A DNA stretch of 42,366 nucleotides, taken from NCBI GenBank assembly GCA_018240505.1, contig JAFEFQ010000247.1:1-42366 (forward strand), given 5' to 3'. A program made the position numbers and the translations under genes. The number at the start of each line of letters is the position of its first letter. Position 1 is the stretch's first letter. The notes beneath the pieces are model-generated. The model had not been told where the DNA came from, did not search any database, and saw only the letters and a list, made by a program, of their open reading frames with translations. This DNA comes from Pseudomonadota bacterium (GTDB lineage Bacteria; Pseudomonadota; Gammaproteobacteria; Xanthomonadales; Rhodanobacteraceae). Positions 35,659-42,366 of this stretch are shown here, in pieces.

Positions 35659-37584
35659 ATGCCAGGCAGCGACGTCGTCAACAAGCAGACCACGCTCGGC
35701 GGTGCAGCAGGCATCGCCCTGCTGTTGTTCGCGCTGGTCTGGCGCTTCTTCCCGGGCATGCCGGCACCGCAGTCCGCGCCGGTGTCGTCCGCCGACACGG
35801 CAGTGCAAAACCGCCCGCTGATCGTCGCGCAGGCGCAAAAGCCCGGTGCAGCAGTCACCCCATCCGCAGGCGCGCGCGAGCAGGCCGCCGAGTGGGGACC
35901 GCCGATCAGCCTGGCGCCGCCGCCGGCGCCGCCGCCGAAGGCGATCGCCGCCTTGCTCAAGAAAGCGGATGATGCCTTCGCCAAAGACAGACTGGTCGAA
36001 GCGAAAGAGGGTGCGTTGGCTGTCTATCGCCAGGTGCTCGACGCCGACAACCGCAATGCCGCGGCGAAGGCCGGCGTGGAGAAAGTGCGCGATGCGATCC
36101 TGCAGCAGACCGGCGCTGCGCTCGACCGCGGTGACGAGGAGGAATCCGCGCGCCTCATCTCGATTCTGCGCGACCAAGCCCTCGACGACGGGCATATCGA
36201 CGAATTGCAATCGCACCTGAAGAAGCTGCGTCAGACGACGCCCTTGCTCACGCGTGCCGCCGAGTTGCTTCATCGCGAGGCGAAGGACGACGTCGCTGTC
36301 GCGAAGAATCGAAGCGATGCGCTCGCGATCTATCGCCAGGTGATCAAGATCGACGCCGACAACAAGCTCGCCGACCAGGGTCTTGCCCAGATCGAGCGCT
36401 TCTGGCTCGACCGCGCGCTCGCTGCGGCAGCGCAGGACGACTACGCGGGTGCCGAGGAGGCATTGCGCGGTGCGTCCTCGATCAGGCCCGGTTCGCAGCA
36501 ACTGCTCGATACGCGCAGCCAGATCCAGGGCATCCGCGAGCAGCGCGCGAGCGCGGTGATGGCGCAAGCCAATTCCGCGCTGGACGCGGGCGATGCCGAC
36601 CTGGCGCAACTGCTCGCGCAGCGCGCGCTCGGTCTGAGTCCCGATGTCGGCGGTGTCGATGCGTTCAACGAGCGCCTGCGCAATGCGCGCCTGTACGCGA
36701 GCTACAAGCCGGGGCAGGTGATCGCCGACGCCTTCGTCGACCGCAACGGCAAAGCACCGCCGCTCGTCGTCGTGCCGATCGGCAGCTTCACGATGGGCTC
36801 CCCGGCGCAGGAGGCCGGCCATCGCAGCACCGAGGAGCCGCAGCGCGAGGTCAAGGTCGCGCTCGGTTTCGCGCTCGGCCAGGACGAGGTCAGCGTCGCC
36901 GAGTTCCGCGCCTTCGTCGACGATGCGAAATACCAGACCGACGCGGAGAAACTCGGCAGTTCGACCGTGTATGACGAAGATTCCGGACGCACGATCGATC
37001 GCCGCGGCATCACCTGGCGCAACGACTACAGCGGCGCGGTCGCCGCCGACAACCTGCCGGTGGTCCACGTTTCCTGGAACGACGCCAGGGCGTATGCGCA
37101 ATGGCTGGCGGCGCGCACCGGCAAGCGCTACCGCCTGCCGAGCGAGGCCGAGTACGAGTACGCGCTGCGCGCCGGCACGACGACGCGCTACTGGTGGGGC
37201 GACGGCAATCCGCCGCCGAAGATCGCCAACCTGACCGGCGACGGCGACAAGTCCCCGTCGGGACGGCGCTGGAGCAACGCGTTCCCGCGCTACAGCGACG
37301 GCTACTGGGGGCCGGCGCCGATCGGCAGGTTTCCGCCGAATCCGTTCGGCCTGCGCGACATCGACGGCAACGTCGCCGATTGGGTCGAGGACTGCTGGCA
37401 TGACAACTACCTGCGCGCTCCGGCCGACGCGCGCGCCTGGGTCAATCCGGGTTGCGAGCGCCGCGTCGTCCGCGGCGCGTCCTGGGGCAGCGCGCCGGAG
37501 CAGGCACGCTCGGCCTTCCGCACGAACCTGCCGCTCGATGCGCGCAACGCGCAAGTCGGCATCCGCATCGCGCGAGATCTGTAG
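35659..37584 (+). CDS. TPR-like membrane protein with SUMF1/FGE-sulfatase domain
   Basis: A 641-residue protein. An N-terminal membrane anchor (GGAAGIALLLFALVWRFFPGM) and Pro-rich linker precede helical TPR-like repeats (residues about 95-355; three units around IYRQVLDADNRNAAAKAG, IYRQVIKIDADNKLADQG and ALRGASSIRPGSQQLLDT). The C-terminal 270 residues form a formylglycine-generating-enzyme-like domain (VPIGSFTMGSPAQEAGHRSTEEPQREV; HVSWNDARAYAQWLAARTGKRYRLPSEAEYEYALRAG; FGLRDIDGNVADWVEDCW; RRVVRGASWGSAPEQARSAFRTNLPLDARNAQVGIRIAR). Such domains often act as non-enzymatic modules; the catalytic Cys pair of true FGE is not evident. Probably an envelope protein. Confidence 0.85.
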   Translation: MPGSDVVNKQTTLGGAAGIALLLFALVWRFFPGMPAPQSAPVSSADTAVQNRPLIVAQAQKPGAAVTPSAGAREQAAEWGPPISLAPPPAPPPKAIAALLKKADDAFAKDRLVEAKEGALAVYRQVLDADNRNAAAKAGVEKVRDAILQQTGAALDRGDEEESARLISILRDQALDDGHIDELQSHLKKLRQTTPLLTRAAELLHREAKDDVAVAKNRSDALAIYRQVIKIDADNKLADQGLAQIERFWLDRALAAAAQDDYAGAEEALRGASSIRPGSQQLLDTRSQIQGIREQRASAVMAQANSALDAGDADLAQLLAQRALGLSPDVGGVDAFNERLRNARLYASYKPGQVIADAFVDRNGKAPPLVVVPIGSFTMGSPAQEAGHRSTEEPQREVKVALGFALGQDEVSVAEFRAFVDDAKYQTDAEKLGSSTVYDEDSGRTIDRRGITWRNDYSGAVAADNLPVVHVSWNDARAYAQWLAARTGKRYRLPSEAEYEYALRAGTTTRYWWGDGNPPPKIANLTGDGDKSPSGRRWSNAFPRYSDGYWGPAPIGRFPPNPFGLRDIDGNVADWVEDCWHDNYLRAPADARAWVNPGCERRVVRGASWGSAPEQARSAFRTNLPLDARNAQVGIRIARDL

Positions 37585-37758
37585 CTTTTCCGCGGGATTG
37601 CATGCATTTCGTTCTTGTTGCGGCGCTGTCGCGCGCGGCGAGACGCAAGTTGCGGGCGCAACGCGCATGGGCTCCCGCCGCCGCTCCCGGCGCGGTTGCA
37701 GTGAAAGAAGCGTTTGACGGCGCCCCAGCGTATGATGGCAGCCATGCTGGGGAAACCG

Positions 37759-40494
37759 ATGCCATCCGAGCATGCCCTGATCCGGAAGCTCATGCCATTG
37801 GCGTGGGGATTGGCCGGACTCGTAAGCTTGTTGCTGCTCCTGCTTGGAGGGGCGCTGCAGGTGCAGCTTGCGCTCGCCGCACTGCTCCAGGGAGAAAGCG
37901 CCTGGTCGAAGGCGCAGAAGCAGATCGTCGTCGACATCCAGGCATACGCCGTATACGGCGCTCCTGAGGCGCTGGCAAGTTTCGACCGCAATTACGCTTT
38001 GCTCGGCTACGATCGTTTTGCCCGTGACGAAGCGCTCAAGCCGAACTACGACCATCCTGCGGTCGAGCAGGCGCTGAGCCACAGCAACGCCCAGCGCGAT
38101 GTGGTTCCCGTCGTCATTTTCGTGTTTCGCTATCTGCAGAGCGCGCCGTTCATGAACAGCGCGCTGTCGGCGTGGCGTTCCACCGATTCGTCGATCGACG
38201 AACTCGGCGCCATCGCTCACGAACTGCGCAGCGAACGTCATTCACAATCCTGGAACGAACAGAGACTGTCACAGACGATTGCACGCATCTCCGTGTTGAA
38301 TGACTACATTCAGCCGCGCGCCGAACAGTTTTCCAGGGCAATAGCCGACGGCGCAATCTGGATAGCTCGCTTCCTGTTTTTCGGGGTATGCGCAGCGGCG
38401 GCCTTGGCCTGCCTGTTGTGGCTGCGCATCGCACGACGGACGATGGCGAAGATTCACGGCACGGAGGATCGCTACCGGGTGTTGTTCGACAACGCGCCGG
38501 ATGCGATCGTCATGGTCGACGAGAACGATGGCTTCGTGCTCGATGCAAACCGTACTGCCGCGGACTGGTTTGGGCGCATGCCGCAGGAGCTTGTCGGCAG
38601 GCGGTTCGCCGACATGGTCGCCGGCAGCATGGGTGAGAAGGCGAAGACTTCGACGATTGACCTGCTGTTTTCCGTCGATGGAACATCGCGCCCGGTGGAA
38701 ACGCAGTGGAGCCGGGTGCGCTGGGGCGAGAAGCATGTCCGCCAGGTGATCATCCGCGATATTTCCGAACGCGTGGCCATGGAGCAGGAGCGGCGCATCG
38801 CCGCCGAAGCGCTCGCTTCGGTAGCGGAGGGCGTGATCATTGCCGATGCTGCGCGCAAGGTGATTGCGGTCAACGCCGCGCATACCGCCCTGACCGGCTT
38901 CACGGCCGAGGAGCTTGCCGGGTGGCGCATCGACGATACTCGCGTGCTGCCGCAGGGCGAGTCGCTGCCACCGTCGTTGTGGCGGCAGATCGAGGCGACA
39001 GGTTCCTGGGTCGGCGAAGTCCAGGCGCGCCGGCGAGATGGCAGCGTCTACGACGAGCGCCTGAGCATCGGCGTGATTCGCGACGCGCAGGGACAGGTCC
39101 AGCGCTTCGTCGCAGTGATTTCCGACATCACCGCTTCGAAGTCGGACCGGTCGCAACTGGAATACCTTGCCCGGCACGATCCGTTGACCGGTCTGGTCAA
39201 CCGCGTGCAGTTCGAGGAGCATTGCGCGAGGGCGATTGCGGCGGCCGAACAGGCGCGAGAGGCGGTGTCGGTGCTGTTCATCGATCTCGACGCGTTCAAG
39301 GCTGTCAACGACAGTTTCGGTCACGCGGTCGGCGATCGCTTGCTTGCTGTCGCGGCCGATCGCGTCACCAGGCAGCTTGCACCGCTCGACGTGGCCGGAC
39401 GCATCGGCGGCGACGAGTTCGCGGTGCTGGTCCGTGGGCTCGGTCTGCGCGAGGATGCCGCCGGTCTCGCCAACCGTTTGCTCGCGACGCTCTCCGATCC
39501 GTATCGCATCGACAACAACGAGATCGTCATAAGCGCCAGCATCGGCGTTGCCGGCTATCCGCTCGATGCGCTCGATGCCGCGACCGTGATTGCCAACGCC
39601 GACGCCGCGATGTACGCGGCCAAGACCGAGGAACGCAACGGCATCCGCTTCTACACGCCGATCATGCACGCGAAGGCGCGCAGCCGCCTGCAGTTGGCGG
39701 CGGAATTGCGCCAGGCGCTGGCACGTGACGAATTGCGCCTCATGTTTCAGCCGAGCATCGAGTTGCGCAGCGGGCGCATCATGGCGGTCGAAGCGCTATT
39801 GCGCTGGCAGCATCCGCTGCGCGGGTTGATCGCACCGGCCGAATTTGTGCCGGTAGCCGAGAATCTCGGCGTCGTACGCCAGATCGACCAATGGGTGATG
39901 CGCGCAGTCCTCATGAAGCTCAAGGAATGGGAGCAACTCGGCATGCCGCCGATCCGCGTGGCGATCAACGTGTCGGCGAGCTGGTTCGGGCATCATGCCT
40001 TTGTTGAATCGTTGAGTCGCGCGCTGATGGAAACCGGCGTGGCACCGGCGCGGCTTGTGCTGGAAATCACCGAAAGTTCGATGCTGCGGCTCGGTGAAGG
40101 CACGGACCAGATCATGCACCGGTTGCACGCTCTCGGCGTCAGCGTGGCGATCGATGATTTCGGCACCGGATACTCGTCGCTTGCGTATCTCAAGTTGCCC
40201 GCGATCACCTGGCTCAAGATCGATCGCTCGTTCGTGCGCGGCCTGCCCGATGCGAACGACGCGGCAATCATCCAGGCAGTTCTGGCGATCGGCAAGAGTC
40301 TGGGCCTGCGTACGGTGGCCGAGGGTATCGAAACGGAAGCCCAACACGACTTCCTGTTGCGTGCCGGCTGCATCGAAGGACAGGGCTATCTTTATTCGCA
40401 GCCGTTGGGGGCGGCGGAGATCGAACGCCTGCTGCTGCCGGATCCTAAACTGGTCAAGACGCGTTTGCAGCTCGTGTCGTCGGATCAGACGTAG
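37759..40494 (+). CDS. Membrane sensor with PAS, GGDEF and EAL domains
   Basis: A 911-residue c-di-GMP enzyme. Two membrane helices (residues about 10-35 and 197-222) bracket a periplasmic helical sensor. Two PAS domains follow (YRVLFDNAPDAIVMVDENDGF... and AEALASVAEGVIIADAARKV...), then GGDEF at residues 550-554 (RIGGDEFAVL) and EAL at 678-680 (VEALLRWQHP, with EITESSM and DDFGTGYSSLAYL). Both active sites appear intact, so the protein could synthesise and degrade c-di-GMP. GGGGA before the ATG at 37759 supports that start; in-frame ATGs at 37732, 37735 and 37744 are alternatives. It directly precedes rpfG on the same strand. Confidence 0.92.
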   Translation: MPSEHALIRKLMPLAWGLAGLVSLLLLLLGGALQVQLALAALLQGESAWSKAQKQIVVDIQAYAVYGAPEALASFDRNYALLGYDRFARDEALKPNYDHPAVEQALSHSNAQRDVVPVVIFVFRYLQSAPFMNSALSAWRSTDSSIDELGAIAHELRSERHSQSWNEQRLSQTIARISVLNDYIQPRAEQFSRAIADGAIWIARFLFFGVCAAAALACLLWLRIARRTMAKIHGTEDRYRVLFDNAPDAIVMVDENDGFVLDANRTAADWFGRMPQELVGRRFADMVAGSMGEKAKTSTIDLLFSVDGTSRPVETQWSRVRWGEKHVRQVIIRDISERVAMEQERRIAAEALASVAEGVIIADAARKVIAVNAAHTALTGFTAEELAGWRIDDTRVLPQGESLPPSLWRQIEATGSWVGEVQARRRDGSVYDERLSIGVIRDAQGQVQRFVAVISDITASKSDRSQLEYLARHDPLTGLVNRVQFEEHCARAIAAAEQAREAVSVLFIDLDAFKAVNDSFGHAVGDRLLAVAADRVTRQLAPLDVAGRIGGDEFAVLVRGLGLREDAAGLANRLLATLSDPYRIDNNEIVISASIGVAGYPLDALDAATVIANADAAMYAAKTEERNGIRFYTPIMHAKARSRLQLAAELRQALARDELRLMFQPSIELRSGRIMAVEALLRWQHPLRGLIAPAEFVPVAENLGVVRQIDQWVMRAVLMKLKEWEQLGMPPIRVAINVSASWFGHHAFVESLSRALMETGVAPARLVLEITESSMLRLGEGTDQIMHRLHALGVSVAIDDFGTGYSSLAYLKLPAITWLKIDRSFVRGLPDANDAAIIQAVLAIGKSLGLRTVAEGIETEAQHDFLLRAGCIEGQGYLYSQPLGAAEIERLLLPDPKLVKTRLQLVSSDQT

Positions 40495-40797
40495 ATCCTG
40501 CACTGGACGGATTTGCATCGCGGCCTCTGTCTTGCACCCATTGCGGTGCCGTGCCCCCGATGTCGCGATCGAGCGGACGAGTTCCCTGTCGACGATGTGT
40601 GCGACGCGCAGCCAGCGTCCGCGTCGCTGGCGATTTGTTGTAGGCTGTTCGCGCTTTGCAGCGGCACTAGTTGCCGTTCTGCGTCATGAGGCAGTCAATA
40701 CGTTAAATACAACATGTTGATTTCACTGAAATAAATTTTCGGCGTGAATTTTGCTTAAAATCATCGGTGCAAGACTTGTGGCCCCAACAAACAGAGC
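40495..40797. other. Intergenic region upstream of rpfG
   Basis: No gene is seen. The first 190 bases are GC-rich with a weak CAGCG/CGCTG hairpin near 40612-40630. Bases 40695-40765 are the most AT-rich stretch of the window and include a perfect 10-bp palindrome CAACATGTTG (40710-40719) and a TAAAAT hexamer (40756-40761), a plausible -10 box about 36 bases before the rpfG GTG. No -35 at standard spacing was found. Confidence 0.5.
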
Positions 40798-41946
40798 GTG
40801 GTCGCCGTGCTTTCTACCAATTTTCTGCCAGATTTGGAAACCGTGGCTCGTGGCACGGAGGCCCGACAGTTCGGTCAACGCTTGCACACGCATATGAACA
40901 TAGTGATTGTCGACGACCAGCAATCCGCACGTCTGATGATGCGCAAGGTGGTAGAGGGCATCAGCCAGGACGTGCGTGTATTCGATTTCGGCGATCCGAT
41001 CGTGGCCTTGGAGTGGTCCAAGACCCAGACGATAGACTTGCTCCTGCTCGACTATCGCATGCCCGGCTTCGACGGCCTCGAGTTTGCGCGGCGTTTTCGT
41101 CGCCTGCCGGCCAATCGCGATGTGCCGATTGTGCTGATCAGCGTGGTCGGTGACGAACCACTGCGTCAGGCGGCACTCGATGCCGGGGTAATCGATTTTC
41201 TGGTCAAGCCGGTGCGTCCGCGCGAGTTGCGCGCGCGCTTTCGCAACCTGCTTTCGCTGCGGCGCCAGGGCGAATCGGTAAAAGAGCGGGCACGGTCACT
41301 CGAAGATCGGTTGCTTGCCAATCTGCACGAGATCGAAAATCGTGAGCGCGAAATCCTGTTCCGCCTTGCCAAGGCCGCCGAATATCGGGATTTCACGACG
41401 GGGCTGCATTTGATGCGGATGTCGCACTACGTCGAGCTTCTGGCAGAGGAGATCGGTATGCCGGAAGAGGAAGTGCGACGCCTGACCTATGCAGCGCCAT
41501 TGCACGACATCGGCAAAATCGGCATTCCCGACTCGATTCTGCTCAAGCGCGGCACGCTGACGGAAGAAGAGGCCGCGCTCATGCGCCGCCACCCGGTGAT
41601 CGGGCATGAAATCCTGCGCGACAGCCGCAGCAAGTTCATGCAGGCCGCCGCGGTCATCGCGCTACGCCATCACGAACGCTGGGACGGCACCGGTTATCCC
41701 GATGGCCTCAAAGGGGACGAGATACCGATCGCCGCGCAAATCGTCGCGGTGGCCGATGTGTTCGATGCGTTGACCACGGAGCGACCGTACAAGGCGGCCT
41801 GGAGTCTGGCCAAGGCCCTCGAGTATTTCGTCGAGCAGCGCGGCAAGCTGTTTTCCCCCGTCTGCGTGGACATCATGCTGGGCAATGTAGCCCGGCTGTC
41901 GGAAGTTCAGCACTCCAGTCTCGAGCCGAACGAGAATGGCTATTGA
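40798..41946 (+). CDS. rpfG: RpfG-like response regulator with HD-GYP phosphodiesterase
   Basis: Degrades c-di-GMP when activated through its receiver by the sensor RpfC. Counting from the GTG at 40798 (382 residues): receiver with VDDQ (Asp39, Asp40), phospho-Asp85 in LLLLDYRMPG and Lys in FLVKPVRPRE; linker; then HD-GYP with His236-Asp237 in LHDIGKIG, HHERWDGTGYPDG with Gly299-Tyr300-Pro301, and VADVFDALTTERPYK. The architecture and the block VKPVRPRELRAR closely resemble Xanthomonas RpfG. An alternative ATG start at 40894 gives MNIVIVDD. A predicted rpfC follows after 37 bases, the rpfG-rpfC order seen in the rpfGHC operon, here without rpfH. Confidence 0.9.
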   Translation: MVAVLSTNFLPDLETVARGTEARQFGQRLHTHMNIVIVDDQQSARLMMRKVVEGISQDVRVFDFGDPIVALEWSKTQTIDLLLLDYRMPGFDGLEFARRFRRLPANRDVPIVLISVVGDEPLRQAALDAGVIDFLVKPVRPRELRARFRNLLSLRRQGESVKERARSLEDRLLANLHEIENREREILFRLAKAAEYRDFTTGLHLMRMSHYVELLAEEIGMPEEEVRRLTYAAPLHDIGKIGIPDSILLKRGTLTEEEAALMRRHPVIGHEILRDSRSKFMQAAAVIALRHHERWDGTGYPDGLKGDEIPIAAQIVAVADVFDALTTERPYKAAWSLAKALEYFVEQRGKLFSPVCVDIMLGNVARLSEVQHSSLEPNENGY

Positions 41947-41983
41947 GTTCGCGAGCTGAAGACGCCCGCAATAGCTCCAAGGT

Positions 41984-42366
41984 ATGCATTTTTCCGTTAT
42001 GAAGGCTTTTTTTGCCACACTGAGATCTCGCTACACGAAGCGCGCTGATTCCGAGCACGTGCAGGCGCTTGTTCGTATGGTGATTCTGGGCTTCGTGCTG
42101 ATCTATCTCGGGTACGTCGGGAGCGTCACCGGGTTTCACGATTCCAGTCTGCAAGCGGTATTCCTGTGCGTTGCTTTCGAGTCGATCGTCGGATTCGGCA
42201 TCCTCGTGTGGATTGCCGTCAGGCCTGGCGTTTCAAAAATCCGCCGCCTGATCGGCATGATCGCAGACTACGCGATGATGGGCGCGGCGATGCATTTTCT
42301 CGACGTGCACCTGGCGCCGGTATACGTGGTGTTTCTCTGGGTGACCATCGGAAATGGCTTGCGTTA
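41984..42366 (+). CDS. rpfC: RpfC-like DSF sensor hybrid kinase, 5' part
   Basis: Only the first 127 codons are inside the window, running open to the right edge. Translation gives a basic N-terminus with RADSEHVQALVRM, then hydrophobic helices (VILGFVLIYLGYVGSV; LQAVFLCVAFESIVGFGILVWIAVRPG) followed by SKIRRLIGMIADYAMMGAAMHF and VVFLWVTIGNGLR. The D-S-E-H segment, the RRLIGM...DY block and WVTIGNGLR match the N-terminal input domain of Xanthomonas RpfC as I remember it. ATGs at 41984 and 41999 are both possible. The kinase, receiver and HPt domains expected of RpfC would lie beyond the window. Placement 37 bases after rpfG supports the call. Confidence 0.8.
   Translation, partial: MHFSVMKAFFATLRSRYTKRADSEHVQALVRMVILGFVLIYLGYVGSVTGFHDSSLQAVFLCVAFESIVGFGILVWIAVRPGVSKIRRLIGMIADYAMMGAAMHFLDVHLAPVYVVFLWVTIGNGLR

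Noticed and set aside
35524..38241. 905-codon minus-strand frame opposite the FGE-sulfatase gene
   Set aside because: Runs across two real genes and the gap between them with no domain; a shadow.

Overview
The window is GC-rich bacterial chromosome, densely coding, with no rRNA, phage or CRISPR. Gene order places it in the Gammaproteobacteria, order Xanthomonadales (Lysobacterales), probably a Rhodanobacteraceae-like organism. The backbone dnaK - dnaJ - dapB - carA - carB - greA - rpfE - recJ - prfB - lysS, followed later by rpfG - rpfC, is the neighbourhood known around the rpf (diffusible signal factor) cluster of Xanthomonas. These assignments come from reading the translated sequence; no database search was possible.

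Layout. 1-3.9 kb: chaperones (3' end of dnaK, a TMEM175-like channel gene, dnaJ) and dapB. 3.9-9.8 kb: a 2OG-Fe(II) oxygenase on the minus strand, then carA and carB separated by about 500 bp packed with hairpins. 9.9-13.2 kb: greA, rpfE and recJ as a tight run. 13.2-16.3 kb, minus strand: a DUF1326/DUF2182 pair and a GT39-type membrane glycosyltransferase. 16.4-21.8 kb: a membrane LytTR regulator, prfB with its programmed frameshift, a secreted protein, lysS and a DUF1801/YdeI protein. 21.8-27.7 kb: exported proteins, an MBL hydrolase, a CorA transporter, a MITE-like element, a rhomboid protease, a lipoprotein, an EF-hand protein and an AlkZ-type glycosylase. 27.7-29.3 kb: a PAS protein overlapping a REC-GGDEF gene, then tRNA-Ala(CGC). 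29.4-34.3 kb: thrL-thrA-thrB-thrC on the minus strand with ATGA overlaps. 34.4-42.4 kb: RNase D, a TPR/FGE-sulfatase-like protein, a PAS-GGDEF-EAL protein, rpfG, and the 5' end of rpfC.

The most unusual signals are non-coding or sub-genic. A double-hairpin element of about 55-60 bp occurs three times: just upstream of carA, just after lysS (inverted), and inside recJ, where it is read in frame and lengthens the protein. A second short palindromic repeat is shared by the carA-carB gap and the coding region of the AlkZ-like gene. A 263-bp element with about 28-bp terminal inverted repeats and TA flanks separates corA from the rhomboid gene. A 32-bp-periodic palindromic array lies directly upstream of a TTGACA box and a Thr/Ile-rich leader peptide preceding thrA, and the thrA ribosome binding site can be sequestered by a perfect 7-bp stem.

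Functionally, the right end is a cyclic-di-GMP hub: REC-GGDEF, PAS-GGDEF-EAL, and the RpfG HD-GYP phosphodiesterase with its predicted sensor RpfC. RpfC/RpfG transduce the DSF quorum signal in Xanthomonas; rpfF is not in this window.
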